Source of the DNA: Bacteroidales bacterium
GTDB taxonomy: Bacteria > Bacteroidota > Bacteroidia > Bacteroidales > GCA-2748055
Direction: 5' to 3'
Assembly: GCA_029931975.1 (NCBI GenBank)
Contig: JAOZQY010000012.1
Location: forward strand, 38,231 to 70,786
Length of the DNA stretch: 32,556 bases
The position numbers were made by a program, and so were the translations under genes. This document shows positions 7,739-16,825 of this stretch, piece by piece (position 1 is the stretch's first letter; the number at the start of each line of letters is the position of its first letter). The notes beneath the pieces were generated by a model. It saw only the letters and a list, made by a program, of their open reading frames with translations, had not been told where the DNA came from and made no database searches.

Positions 7739-9030
7739 TGGAACGAAACATGGACAAGATCTATACAATTGAACACGCAAGGATGCTGGACCGGGAGGAT
7801 CCACTTGCATCCTATAGAGCCGAATTTGTAATCAAGGATTCTTCCATTGTATACCTGGATGGAAATTCACTGGGCCGCTTGCCTGAAAAAACGGCAAGCT
7901 ATATGGAGAGTGCCATCAGGAAGCAGTGGGGTGAAAGGTTGATCAGAAGCTGGAACGAGGGATGGTACAAGCAGTCGGCCCGCCTGGGTAAGAAGATTGC
8001 CCAGATCTTAGGGGCACATCCGGAGGAAGTAATTATCTCAGATTCCACCTCAGTAAATCTTTATAAGCTGGCCTATGGAGCCCTGAAGGCCAAAGAGGGG
8101 AGGGCGGATATCATCTCTGACGATATGAATTTCCCCTCCGATCTCTATATAATGCAGGGCCTGGTCAGACAGTTTGGGGGTCAGCATGCGCTTAGACTCT
8201 TGAAATCGCCCGACGGGATCTCCTCGGATTTGACCGAACTGGTGAGGATGGTCAATCATAATACGGCCCTTGTATCCCTATCTCATGTGGCCTATAAGAG
8301 TTCCTATTTGTACGATATGGAGCGGGTAACTGAGCTGGCCCATATGCACGATGCCCTTATTTTGTGGGATCTGAGCCATTCGGTAGGAGTAGTCCCGGTG
8401 AGTCTGAACAGGGCCAATGTGGATCTGGCTGTGGGATGTACGTATAAATATCTGAATGGGGGACCAGGATCGCCTGCCTTTCTTTATGTGAAGAAGGAAC
8501 TTCAGGAGCGAATGGAGAATCCCATACAGGGCTGGTTTGGAGAGCAGAACCCCTTTGATTTTAATCTGCATTACAGGGAGTCAGAGGGGATCCGTAAATT
8601 CTTGACCGGAACACCGCCCGTAATTTCCATATCGGGACTGGAACCTGCCCTGGATATGATCCTGAAGGCAGGTATCGGATCTATACGGCAAAAGAGTGTG
8701 GCGCAGGGCGATTACCTGCTCTCCCTGGTACAGGAGTGCCTGCCGGGACAAGGATTCAGGATTGGTTCGCCCGAGTTTTTCGAAAAGAGAGGGTCGCATA
8801 TCTCTCTGAAACATGCGGAGGGCTATCGCATATGCAAGGCATTGATCGATCCGGAAATAGGAAGGTGCGTGGTGATTCCTGATTTCCGTGAACCCAATAA
8901 TATCCGACTGGGAATCAGTCCTTTGTATACAAGCTATGAAGATATCTTTTCTGCCATGGAAAAACTGAAGCTTATCATAGAAGAAAAACTCTACGAACAC
9001 TATCCCGGCACGAGGGACCAGGTGACCTAG
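7738..9030 (+). CDS. kynU: Kynureninase
   Basis: 430 residues. PLP-dependent cytoplasmic enzyme that cleaves L-kynurenine to anthranilate and L-alanine (or 3-hydroxykynurenine to 3-hydroxyanthranilate) in tryptophan breakdown. Motifs in order: VYLDGNSLGRLP near the N-terminus, SWNEGWYK, VIISDSTSVNLYKL, DDMNFPSDLYI, LILWDLSHSVGVVP (PLP-binding aspartate), GCTYKYLNGGPGSPAF with the PLP lysine at about K237, FLTGTPPV, and RLGISPLYTSYEDI near the end. Length matches the family. Start: ATG at 7738 overlaps the stop of the G6PD relic; ATG at 7750 (MDKIYT) is also possible. No tryptophan dioxygenase, kynurenine monooxygenase or formamidase is in the window, so the rest of the pathway must lie elsewhere. 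Confidence 0.92.
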   Translation: MERNMDKIYTIEHARMLDREDPLASYRAEFVIKDSSIVYLDGNSLGRLPEKTASYMESAIRKQWGERLIRSWNEGWYKQSARLGKKIAQILGAHPEEVIISDSTSVNLYKLAYGALKAKEGRADIISDDMNFPSDLYIMQGLVRQFGGQHALRLLKSPDGISSDLTELVRMVNHNTALVSLSHVAYKSSYLYDMERVTELAHMHDALILWDLSHSVGVVPVSLNRANVDLAVGCTYKYLNGGPGSPAFLYVKKELQERMENPIQGWFGEQNPFDFNLHYRESEGIRKFLTGTPPVISISGLEPALDMILKAGIGSIRQKSVAQGDYLLSLVQECLPGQGFRIGSPEFFEKRGSHISLKHAEGYRICKALIDPEIGRCVVIPDFREPNNIRLGISPLYTSYEDIFSAMEKLKLIIEEKLYEHYPGTRDQVT

Positions 9031-9041
9031 GACCTGCCCTC
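9012..9041. terminator. Hairpin across two convergent stop codons
   Basis: GAGGG (9012-9016) and CAGGT (9019-9023) pair with ACCTG (9032-9036) and CCCTC (9037-9041), leaving a 2-base bulge and an 8-base loop. It spans the 9-base gap between the convergent kynureninase and TIM-barrel genes. There is no clear U-tract on either side, so termination activity is only inferred. Confidence 0.3.
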
Positions 9042-10008
9042 AAATCTCCGAAAGGATCTTCTTCAGGTTAAGGGCACTCTGCTCCGCATATTTCATGGGC
9101 TCAGGGGGGAAGTCACTCTCGATAAATAGCTGGTTGATACCCGCATCATCCACATTGCTGATAATGCTTTTAAAATCGATCACGCCTTTACCGATAATGC
9201 ATTGGTTTCCCATTAACTTCATAAGCATATCCATGCCTTTAGCGGGATCGAAAGTTGTGTATGGTTCATCTAACAGTTGAGTCATATCCTTGATATGAAG
9301 GAGTTTTACACGTCCTGGATACTGCTTCACCAGTTTAACCACGTCCACTCCTGCTACTGCGGCCCAGAAAAGATCCAGTTCAAAACATACCAATTCAGGA
9401 TCGGTCTCTTTTACCAGGATGTCGAAGGGTGTGACTCCTTCATGAACTGCAAATTCCCCATTGTGGGTGTGGTATCCATATTGGATACCACCGGCTTTAC
9501 ACTTCTCTCCAAAGCTATTGTAGAGTTCAGCAGCTGCTTTGAATTCATCTGGCGTTTGTCCCATGAAAGCGGGACTCAGGATATACTTCTGACCAATGAT
9601 ATTCGCTGCATTAATTGCTTCGTCTATATTGTGTTTCAGGGAACTATCAGAAATATGAGCTGAAGTTGATACCAGTCCCAGGTCATCAAGTATCATCCGG
9701 ATATCTTGGGGAGTATGCTTGTGATAACCATAGCCCTTCAAGCCCATAATAGCCACCAGAGGATTGTTTTTGATCTCCTCCTCGGGACTGAAATAATAGG
9801 GCCCGGCGAACTCCAGATTCTTGTATCCAAATCCAGCCAGTTTTTGAATGGTGCCGGTGAAATCATCCGACAGCGGTTTGGCCAGTGTGTACAACTGGAT
9901 GCCAATATCCCTGGAGATCGCTGTCCTGGGTGATATAAAACCAGTGTTGAGCAGGGAGACTCCTGCAGCGGCTGTTGCACTGTTCCTGATAAAAGTGCGT
10001 CTTTTCAT
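9040..10008 (-). CDS. Sugar phosphate isomerase/epimerase-like TIM barrel, TAT-exported
   Basis: 322 residues. The N-terminus is a twin-arginine signal (MKRRTFIRNSATAAAGVSLL), so the folded protein is exported to the periplasm. The rest is the AP-endonuclease-2/xylose-isomerase-like TIM barrel: GIQLYTLAKPL on strand 1, GYKNLEFAGPYYFS, KYILSPAF, YGYHTHNGEF, CFELDLFWAAVAGVD, VKLLHIKDM and INQLFIESDFP. The histidine, glutamate and aspartate residues on these strands are the expected metal ligands. In Bacteroidota such proteins often accompany glycan and sugar-acid catabolism, but substrates are mostly unknown. Its start lies 12 bases after the stop of the upstream small lipoprotein, so the two form an operon. 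Confidence 0.85.
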   Translation of the reverse strand: MKRRTFIRNSATAAAGVSLLNTGFISPRTAISRDIGIQLYTLAKPLSDDFTGTIQKLAGFGYKNLEFAGPYYFSPEEEIKNNPLVAIMGLKGYGYHKHTPQDIRMILDDLGLVSTSAHISDSSLKHNIDEAINAANIIGQKYILSPAFMGQTPDEFKAAAELYNSFGEKCKAGGIQYGYHTHNGEFAVHEGVTPFDILVKETDPELVCFELDLFWAAVAGVDVVKLVKQYPGRVKLLHIKDMTQLLDEPYTTFDPAKGMDMLMKLMGNQCIIGKGVIDFKSIISNVDDAGINQLFIESDFPPEPMKYAEQSALNLKKILSEI

Positions 10009-10020
10009 TGGTGGATTCGT

Positions 10021-10401
10021 TTATTCCTGTTTGGTCATTTTCATTACAAACTCACCTCCCTGAGCAAAGAGGAAACCTTCGTAATTATTTCCGGTAAATT
10101 TCCCTTCAAATTCCACCAGAGTTCCGTCTGCATCGAGTTCGGCTGCAAGTACGTCATCTACAATAGTAAGTTTATCCATTTCCATCTCACCCATGGGGTT
10201 TACCAGGGTACCTGTCAATACTCCTTCTACCTCAGTGATCAGCAGAGTACCATCAATATCCACGGGGAGTTCTTCGACTACATAATCCCATGTGCCCACA
10301 TAGGGATTGGTTTTCTTACCCATTTTCAAGGAAGCACACGAGGAGAAAGCAAACATTACAGTAAGCAGGAGTGCAAGGTTTCTAAGTGTCTTGTTTTTCA
10401 T
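10021..10401 (-). CDS. Small lipoprotein, beta-rich, unknown function
   Basis: 126 residues. Lipoprotein signal MKNKTLRNLALLLTVMFAFSSC with the lipidated cysteine near residue 22. The mature part (VGTWDYVVEELPVDIDGTLLITEVEGVLTGTLVNPMG, LVEFEGKFTGNNYEGFLF) reads as a run of short beta-strands, similar to lipocalin-like small domains that begin with a GTW motif. It is the first gene of a two-gene unit with the TAT-exported TIM-barrel protein, so it may serve the same substrate. No catalytic motif is visible. Confidence 0.75.
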   Translation of the reverse strand: MKNKTLRNLALLLTVMFAFSSCASLKMGKKTNPYVGTWDYVVEELPVDIDGTLLITEVEGVLTGTLVNPMGEMEMDKLTIVDDVLAAELDADGTLVEFEGKFTGNNYEGFLFAQGGEFVMKMTKQE

Positions 10402-10533
10402 GTTTTTCTATATAAAGTTATTGAATGTGTCGAATATACACATTAAAATTGATTCCTGGAGTGTTTTCCTATGCTTTTCGATATTAGATGAGCTTTAATA
10501 ATTATCTTGTCTTCATAAACACAAACAACTGCT

Positions 10534-11481
10534 ATGGTACGCTACTTAGCCTTCTTCCTCATAGGTTTGGGTCTCACCCTTTGTGGAAGAGGGATTGCTC
10601 AGATCCTGGAGCCCTTTGACTATCTGTTTGAGAGCGGCACAGAAGGATATGCCTGTTTTCGTATTCCTGCTATTGTTACTACTACAGAGGGGACAGTCCT
10701 GGCCTTTGCTGAAGGTCGAAAGAAAGGGTGTTCCGATACGGGGGATATCGACCTTGTGATGAAACGTTCTGAAGATAATGGTCAAACCTGGACCAAGCTG
10801 ATGGTAATCAGGGATGAAGGAGAGCAGGTTTGTGGAAATCCGGCGCCGGTGGTGGATAAACTAACTGGTGCTATTCACCTGCTATCAACCTGGAACCTGG
10901 GAGAGGACCATGAAAGAGATATTATTGAGGGGAAGAGCCACGATACCCGCCTGGTATTTGTAATGAGCTCCACCGATGAGGGTCTGAGCCACGGGAGATC
11001 ACTGCTTCGGTTAAGCAGGAAAACTGGACCTGGTATGCAACGGGCCCCTGTCACGGAATTCAGTTAAAGAGAGGAGCTCACAAGGGGAGGCAGCACACCC
11101 CTGGACCAGGTAAATGAATGCACTATGGCAGAACTATCCGATGGAAAGGTGATGCTCAATATGAGGAACTATGACCGATCGCAGAAGACCAGGAAAGTCT
11201 CTATCAGTGCGGATGGCGGCCTTACATGGGGTCCTGTTTTTTCCGACACGGTACTTATTGAGCCCATCTGTCAGGCAAGTATGCTGATGGTTATTGCAGA
11301 AGCGGGGAAGAAACATACCTTACTTTTCCTGAATCCTGCTGATGAAAACAAGCGTCAAAATATGACCCTGCTTTTCAACGGAAATCTGGGATGTTTTTAC
11401 GAAGCCGGGAATTCAAATTCATATGAGGGTCTTGTCTTCCAGGAGTTCCCCTGGCAGAATATTGAACAGGCAGACTATTAG
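10534..11481 (+). pseudogene. Exo-alpha-sialidase (BNR repeat), frameshifted and internally deleted
   Basis: Secreted sialidase (GH33-like), which removes terminal sialic acid from glycans. Frame 1 (10534 to about 10985) has a signal peptide, CFRIPAIV with the catalytic arginine, SDTGDIDL and the Asp-box SEDNGQTW. At about 10985-10995 the frame shifts: the next frame reads EITASVKQENWTWYATGPCHGIQLKRGAHKG until about 11080. There the reading returns to the first frame as GGSTPLDQVNECTMAELSDGKVMLNMRNY, with a stretch of roughly 40 expected residues missing at the junction. A third lesion near 11370 is in frame: NMT is followed directly by NGNLGCFYEAG, losing roughly 35 residues. It retains IEPICQAS and YEAG. 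The gene cannot make a functional sialidase. Its last 4 bases overlap the convergent hydrolase gene. Confidence 0.85.
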
Positions 11482-12299
11482 TCTTTCTCTTTTGTAATCC
11501 TTTTTACCTCCTTAATCAGCAATGGGAAGGCCGGTGTGAGCATGTTGTGCCCGTAGCCATTCATTTCGTATAAACGGGTGTCGGGGTGACCAACCACCTT
11601 CATCATCCGCCATAGGTAGGCGTTCTCTTCGTAACGGCCCAGCATCTCCATCTCCCGGTCGCCCGTTATCAGCAGCAGTGGAGGAGCATCCTTGCGCACA
11701 TGATAGAGGGGTGCCAGATCATCCACTATGGGCCTGGTTCCTTCGATCCCGCGTTCGGCACGAACAGTAAAATGAGTGATGGCATGTCCACTGAAAGGAA
11801 TCAGTCCGGCAATACGATTGGCATCAATATCATGGGCCTGCAGCCAGCGCTTGTCCAGTCCCACCATGCTGGTGAGGTAGCCTCCGGCGGAATGTCCTGT
11901 GATAAAGATGAGTTCCGGATCACCGCCAAACTCTTCGATGTGATTGAATACCCAGGCCACAGCTGCTGCGGCATCTTCAATGTAGACAGGAGCCTTGATC
12001 TTTGGGTAGAGGCGGTAATTGACAGCAACCACGGCCATGCCCTTTTCCTTGAGTTCCCAGGGGATAGATTTATTTCCACCGGTGAGGCCACCCCCGTGGA
12101 ACCAAACTATGGTGGGATATCCTTTTTTTCCTTCAGGATGGTACAGGTCGAGCACACAGCGCTCATTGATGTATTCATCGGCCAGAGTTTCAGAATCTGA
12201 GTAGTAGTGGATGTCATTAATCGTTGTATATTCTGTCTGCTGGGCATTTGAGAGAATCCAGAACGGTACAAGGAGGATAAAAAGGAGTAATCGTTTCAT
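11478..12299 (-). CDS. Secreted alpha/beta-hydrolase (esterase-like)
   Basis: 273 residues with a cleavable signal peptide (MKRLLLFILLVPFWILSNAQ). Motifs of the Aes/BD-FAE esterase-lipase group: VWFHGGGLTGGNKS (oxyanion hole), VAVNYRLYP, ITGHSAGGYLTSM with the nucleophile serine, LLITGDREMEM with the acid residue, and GYGHNML with the catalytic histidine. Members remove acetyl, feruloyl or similar esters from sugars, or act on small esters; the secreted location near glycan enzymes favours a carbohydrate de-esterase. It is single-gene and divergent from the AlkD-like gene. The two genes share a 102-base promoter region. Confidence 0.82.
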   Translation of the reverse strand: MKRLLLFILLVPFWILSNAQQTEYTTINDIHYYSDSETLADEYINERCVLDLYHPEGKKGYPTIVWFHGGGLTGGNKSIPWELKEKGMAVVAVNYRLYPKIKAPVYIEDAAAAVAWVFNHIEEFGGDPELIFITGHSAGGYLTSMVGLDKRWLQAHDIDANRIAGLIPFSGHAITHFTVRAERGIEGTRPIVDDLAPLYHVRKDAPPLLLITGDREMEMLGRYEENAYLWRMMKVVGHPDTRLYEMNGYGHNMLTPAFPLLIKEVKRITKEKD

Positions 12300-12359
12300 T
12301 TTCCAGGAGGTTTTAACTATTGGATAACACTATTCTTTTCTTTATTAAGGGGGTTTAGT

Positions 12360-12367
12360 CAAAGATA
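12360..12367 (-). promoter_or_regulatory. Possible -7 element for the hydrolase gene (TATCTTTG)
   Basis: On the minus strand the bases read TATCTTTG, a full match to TAnnTTTG, about 60 bases upstream of the hydrolase start at 12299. A matching -33 TTTG box was not found at the usual spacing, so the call rests on one element. Confidence 0.3.
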
Positions 12368-12401
12368 AAAAAGCTATTTTAGATGCCTATCCTTTTTACG
12401 G

Positions 12402-13115
12402 ATGAATCAGTACGCTAAGACTCTTGTTCAGGAATTAAAAGTCAGGTCGGTCGCCCAAAAGGCGGATTGGTGGAACCTGTATATGAAAGGGGAGATCCGA
12501 TTCGTGGGGACAAGTCTTCCTGAAATCAGGAAGCTGCTAATTGAGAAAAATGGTAGCGAGGGCCTGGATCAACTACCCATGAATAGGCAGGTGAGTTTTG
12601 TTAACAATCTGATGCGAAGCGACCTGGCCGAGCACAAGCTGGCTGCTGTTCTCTATATGCAGCTCTTCTGGCTGGATAATCAGAAACACTCATTTCTCTT
12701 AAGTCTGATTTCCGACTGGTTCACCGATCACTACCTATATGATTGGAACACCACCGACTGGCTCAGTGTAAAGGTGCTTGCACCCTTGGTCGATTCCGGT
12801 GATGAAAGGGTGATCTGGACCCTGAAGAAATGGAATAGTGATCCCTATTTATGGAAAGCCCGGGCCTCTCTCGTACCCTTTACCCGATCGAAAAATATTG
12901 CCATCCACACTAAAAGTATCGCACGATTTTCCGATATCCTGATCAGGCGCGAGGAGCGCTTTGCCAAGACTGCCGTGGGATGGGTGATGCGTGAATACTC
13001 CAAAGTGGATGAGGATTTCGTACTTGAATTTCTCAGCAAGCATGTGAAACATACCACATGGGAAGTCAAACGAAATGCACTTAAATATTACCGTCAAAAA
13101 CAAAAGCAATCATGA
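12402..13115 (+). CDS. DNA alkylation repair protein (AlkD-like HEAT repeats)
   Basis: 237 residues. The family consists of HEAT-like helical repeats that wrap DNA and excise alkylated purines. Typical motifs are present: VGTSLPEIRKLL near residue 35 (family form GV-P-LR), DWLSVKVLAPLV, KWNSDPYLWKARASLVPFTRSKN with the conserved tryptophan and arginine, FAKTAVGWVMREYSKVD, and WEVKRNALKYY at the end. It is cytoplasmic with no signal peptide. Its stop overlaps the start of the GH20 lipoprotein (ATGA at 13112), an odd partnership between DNA repair and glycan degradation. Whether it is a DNA glycosylase in vivo is inferred from family. Confidence 0.85.
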   Translation: MNQYAKTLVQELKVRSVAQKADWWNLYMKGEIRFVGTSLPEIRKLLIEKNGSEGLDQLPMNRQVSFVNNLMRSDLAEHKLAAVLYMQLFWLDNQKHSFLLSLISDWFTDHYLYDWNTTDWLSVKVLAPLVDSGDERVIWTLKKWNSDPYLWKARASLVPFTRSKNIAIHTKSIARFSDILIRREERFAKTAVGWVMREYSKVDEDFVLEFLSKHVKHTTWEVKRNALKYYRQKQKQS

Positions 13116-15181
13116 GAACTTTTTGGATTGTTCTGATTTCAGCATTTTTTACAGTGTTCACTTCCTGTTTGTCCTCAATGGAAACAAGCGGTGACTTTAA
13201 TCTCCTTCCTAAACCCCGGATGGTAGAATATGAAGGTACCAGTAGACTCTTGCCCGATTCCATTCACTTCTACCGGCTGGCGGATGATATCCCTCTTCCC
13301 GTTCCTTTGGAGTATGTGAAGGATCTGGAGCAGACCGTAAAGCTGTCAGAAACCCAGATTGTGTTCCGAAAGGAGAAGTCCATCGAGATGGTGAAGGAAG
13401 AATATATGCTGGATATTAGCAGGGACCTTATTACCATTACCGGTAGCAAAAGAACAGGTTTGATGTATGGTTTTATTACCCTGCAACAGCTGATGAACGA
13501 TGCCAGGGAGCAGGGTGTTCCCCTGCCCATGTGTCATATTGAGGACTCGCCGCAGTTGTCTTACCGGGCCATCCAGTTGGATATGAAGCACCATATGGAG
13601 AAAAAGGAATACTATTATGAATTGATGGATCAGCTGGCCCGATACAAGGTGAATGCCGTGATTGCCGAGGTGGAAGATAAGTTGGGCTATGAGCGTCGGC
13701 CCAAGGTCGCTTCTGCAGATGCCCTGAGCATAAAGGAGTGGCAGAAACTGAGTGCATATGCCAAGGCACGTAATATTAAGATAAGTCCGCTCGTGCAGGG
13801 ACTCGGCCATGCCTCCTACATCCTGAAGCACGATAAATACAAGTATTTGCGTGACGATCCGGAAAGTGACTGGGCCTTTAATCCCTTGTTCCCGGAAACT
13901 TATAAAGTGCAGTTTGACCTCTACAGGGACGCTCTTGAGGCCTTGCCACATGGTAAATACCTGCATGTGGGTGGCGATGAGGTGCATACCACCGGCAGGG
14001 GTAGCGGAAAAACAGAACTGGAGCTGCAACTGACCTGGTTAAACAAGGTGTGTAAATTTGCAAAGGAAAATGATCGTATTCCCATTTTCTGGGATGATAT
14101 GCCCATCAAATATGCCGGACTCTACAGCCCCATGTTCAATAGCAGTCTCTCAAAGGAAGAGGTGGATAGTATGTGGAATGAAAATGAACATAAGCTCCTT
14201 GACTACCTGGAGTTATTTCCCAGGAAATGCATATACATGCGATGGAACTACAGCCATCCACAAGCGGAAGGAAACATCAAGGCCATGGAGTGGTTTGCAG
14301 AACATAAACTTCCGGTGATGGGTGCAACAGCGGGACAGACACGCTGGAAGCTGATGCCCCAGAATGAGAGTAATATGGAAAATATCAGATCCTTTACAAA
14401 TACCTCCATTGAGCAAGAGATTGATGGACTGTTGCTTACACTATGGGATGACGATTCGCCACATTTCGAGCTCTATATGCGCGGCATTCTGGCTTTTGCC
14501 GAGTATGCCTGGTCGGGCGATCAGCGGAGCAAAGAGGAAATTAAAGCTGCTTACCGGCACCGGGAGTATGCCAATGCCCTTTCGGACGAAGCCTATGGCT
14601 TTGTGGACCGACTGGAACACGGAGTGGCCTGGTGGAACGCTGCCCTTTTAAAATCTAATACCCGGAATCAACTTCGAAGTATGGAAGATCCGGCTACCGA
14701 GGCTGTGATTGACCTTCCCTTTTCCGGGGAGAAGGGAGCCTGGACAGCAAAGCATTCAAAGAGGCTGGAGGAAGCAGCAGCGGTGATGAAGGATTGTAAT
14801 GAAATAGCTTCCATTATCGACAGCATGAAGTTGAAGACCCTTCGGAACCGATATAGGCTGGAGGTCTATGAGCAGGTAAATGAGCTGGTCCGTTTCCCGG
14901 CCATGGTACTGTTTGCTTTGCAGGCCTATGATATTGCCCAGCCCGGACAGGAGGAGCAGGAGGCCCTGGAGGTCATTCAGATGCTTCAAATAGATTTCAA
15001 TTCCCTCAGATCTGAAATGGAGAGGGTATATGGAAAGACACGAGTGCTGAACAAGCCTCATGGCTATCTGCTGGATCAGGATCACCACCGTCACCTGGCC
15101 AATCAGAGCATCAACTTTGACTGGCAGTTTGGGGCTGAATTATACTTCCTCAAAAAGCTTGAGGACCAAATGAATAAATAG
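13112..15181 (+). CDS. GH20 beta-N-acetylhexosaminidase-like lipoprotein
   Basis: 689 residues. Lipoprotein signal MRTFWIVLISAFFTVFTSC. A GH20b-type N-terminal domain (NLLPKPRMVEYEG to YGFITLQQLM) leads into the (beta/alpha)8 barrel: SYRAIQLDMKHH, YKVNAVIAEVEDKLGY, ISPLVQGLGHASYIL, and LHVGGDEV with the adjacent D289-E290 pair, the aspartate stabilising the acetamido-oxazolinium and the glutamate acting as acid/base. FAEYAWSG matches the late-barrel tryptophan motif. A long helical C-terminal region (residues 480-689) is larger than in basic hexosaminidases. The family releases terminal GlcNAc or GalNAc by substrate-assisted catalysis. Probably anchored to the outer membrane. Overlaps the AlkD-like gene by 4 bases. 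Confidence 0.85.
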   Translation: MRTFWIVLISAFFTVFTSCLSSMETSGDFNLLPKPRMVEYEGTSRLLPDSIHFYRLADDIPLPVPLEYVKDLEQTVKLSETQIVFRKEKSIEMVKEEYMLDISRDLITITGSKRTGLMYGFITLQQLMNDAREQGVPLPMCHIEDSPQLSYRAIQLDMKHHMEKKEYYYELMDQLARYKVNAVIAEVEDKLGYERRPKVASADALSIKEWQKLSAYAKARNIKISPLVQGLGHASYILKHDKYKYLRDDPESDWAFNPLFPETYKVQFDLYRDALEALPHGKYLHVGGDEVHTTGRGSGKTELELQLTWLNKVCKFAKENDRIPIFWDDMPIKYAGLYSPMFNSSLSKEEVDSMWNENEHKLLDYLELFPRKCIYMRWNYSHPQAEGNIKAMEWFAEHKLPVMGATAGQTRWKLMPQNESNMENIRSFTNTSIEQEIDGLLLTLWDDDSPHFELYMRGILAFAEYAWSGDQRSKEEIKAAYRHREYANALSDEAYGFVDRLEHGVAWWNAALLKSNTRNQLRSMEDPATEAVIDLPFSGEKGAWTAKHSKRLEEAAAVMKDCNEIASIIDSMKLKTLRNRYRLEVYEQVNELVRFPAMVLFALQAYDIAQPGQEEQEALEVIQMLQIDFNSLRSEMERVYGKTRVLNKPHGYLLDQDHHRHLANQSINFDWQFGAELYFLKKLEDQMNK

Positions 15182-15185
15182 CAGA

Positions 15186-15275
15186 ATGAAACAATACGGC
15201 GGAATTTTAGTGCTCGTTTTGCTCTGGGTTGGACATGGCTCTTCCGGAAGGTTCAGGAATCTGGTTCTACTTTAG
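15186..15275 (+). pseudogene. Possible stump of a secreted protein gene
   Basis: A 29-codon frame starts 4 bases after the GH20 stop and begins like a signal peptide (MKQYGGILVLVLLWVGHGSSG), then ends at TAG inside the end of the convergent sulfatase gene. The position is right for a third gene of the AlkD-GH20 operon that has lost everything after its signal peptide. A chance frame is equally possible. Confidence 0.25.
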
Positions 15276-16811
15276 CTCCAGTTCTCCAGAGATCTCATCA
15301 CTCACTCCGCGTATGACTTTGAAAGTGGCAATCATTTCCTCAAGTTTTTCCTGATGGCTTGAGGCCAGGTTATGCTGTTCCCCAAGATCCTCATCCAGGT
15401 AATATAGCTGGTATTCTGGTGCATTTCCAAGTTCAATATTTACTTCACTGGCTAGAGCACGTCCCTCATGGGGTGGAATAAGTACCCAATCTCCCTTACG
15501 CAGGGCGGTCCTTCCGGTGGCCTCCAAAATCAGTTCACTCCGTCCCGGCTTTTCCTCTCCCATTAAAACCTGCAGCAGATTCTCACTATCAATGCTTTTG
15601 GCCTCACTTCCAGCCAGAGATGCAAGGGAAGCGAAGAGGTCCACCTGCGACACTATGGCATCTGACACGGCGGGAGTGATATGACCTTTCCAGTAGGTGA
15701 TAAAGGGTATGCGTGTTCCAGCTTCAAAGAGACTGTATTTCCCTCCCCGGAGGGGGCCGGAAGGGGTATGATTGCCCACCTTTGTGTCGGAATCATCGTA
15801 ATAGCCGTCGTTAAGGACCGGACCATTGTCACTGGAGAGGATGATCAGGGTGTTTTCCATTACTCCTGCTTCTTCGAGGGTGGAGATCAGCTCACCAATA
15901 CACCAGTCAGCTTCCACAATTACATCGCCCCGTGGACCCATGCTGGTTTTCCCCACAAATCGAGGATGTGGGGTGCGGGGAACATGGGGTTGCTGAAGGG
16001 CATAGTAGAGAAAGAAAGGCTTTTCTTTATGGTCCATAATATAATCCTGAGCTTTTAGCAGAAAGGTATCAGCCATATTCTCATCCACCCACCTGGCCTC
16101 TGCTCCGCCTTTCATATAACCGATGCGGGATATGCCATTTACCACAGAATTGAAATGTCCATGGTGCCACTTCATCTTCAATAATTCAGGATTATCCATC
16201 CCGGTGGGCTCACCCGGAAAGTTATGCTCATAAGAGACCTTGATGGGGTCCCCGGGATCGGAGCGTACCACCAAACCATTTTCAATATAGACCGTGGGAA
16301 CGCGGTCCTGGGTGGCTGCCATGATATAGGAATACTCAAATCCTACCTCATTGGGTCCGGGAGCTATCTTAACATTCCAGTCCACATGTCCATCGCCCAG
16401 TCCCAGGTGCCATTTTCCCACAATTCCTGTATGATATCCCTGTTCTTTAAACATTTTAGGAAGGGTCATCTGCTCTGTGCTTATGAGCAGGGGTGCCGTT
16501 CCATCCAGAATTTTTGCATTCTCGTTGCGCCAGGGATAGCTTCCGGTCAGCAGGGCGTACCTGCTGGGGGAGCAGGTGGCAGAGGAGGAGTAGCCATTGG
16601 TAAAGCGAATACCTCCCCGGGCCAGTCTGTCAATATTTGGAGTGCTGATCTCCGTGGCACCATAGGCGCTTACATCACCATATCCCAGGTCGTCGGCATA
16701 GATAATCACAACATTGGGTCTTGGTACTTCCCTTCCTTTTTGCTGTCCGCTATTGCATGCAGATAGCAGCACTGCTATGGCAGAAATTAGGATAAATGTC
16801 GGGTATTTCAT
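15267..16811 (-). CDS. Formylglycine-dependent sulfatase, lipoprotein
   Basis: 514 residues from ATG 16811; the frame extends to a TTG at 16817 but the ATG gives the better lipoprotein signal (MKYPTFILISAIAVLLSAC). Type I sulfatase, arylsulfatase-A-like: RPNVVIIYADDLGYGDVSAYG with the metal-binding aspartates, the signature CSPSR at residues 80-84 where C80 is converted to formylglycine, GKWHLG, LQQPHVPRTPHPRF and SSDNGPV with late metal ligands. It removes sulfate esters from glycans and needs an anaerobic or aerobic formylglycine-generating enzyme, not seen here. Subfamily, and therefore the sulfate position attacked, cannot be assigned by eye. Lies directly downstream of the GH13 gene (14 bases), in the same operon. 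Confidence 0.92.
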   Translation of the reverse strand: MKYPTFILISAIAVLLSACNSGQQKGREVPRPNVVIIYADDLGYGDVSAYGATEISTPNIDRLARGGIRFTNGYSSSATCSPSRYALLTGSYPWRNENAKILDGTAPLLISTEQMTLPKMFKEQGYHTGIVGKWHLGLGDGHVDWNVKIAPGPNEVGFEYSYIMAATQDRVPTVYIENGLVVRSDPGDPIKVSYEHNFPGEPTGMDNPELLKMKWHHGHFNSVVNGISRIGYMKGGAEARWVDENMADTFLLKAQDYIMDHKEKPFFLYYALQQPHVPRTPHPRFVGKTSMGPRGDVIVEADWCIGELISTLEEAGVMENTLIILSSDNGPVLNDGYYDDSDTKVGNHTPSGPLRGGKYSLFEAGTRIPFITYWKGHITPAVSDAIVSQVDLFASLASLAGSEAKSIDSENLLQVLMGEEKPGRSELILEATGRTALRKGDWVLIPPHEGRALASEVNIELGNAPEYQLYYLDEDLGEQHNLASSHQEKLEEMIATFKVIRGVSDEISGELELK

Positions 16812-16825
16812 GTTCAAAGGGGTGT

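Noticed and set aside
13346-14029. 227-codon minus-strand frame inside the GH20 gene
   Set aside because: Shadow of the GH20 coding frame; composition is unlike a real protein and no motif is visible.
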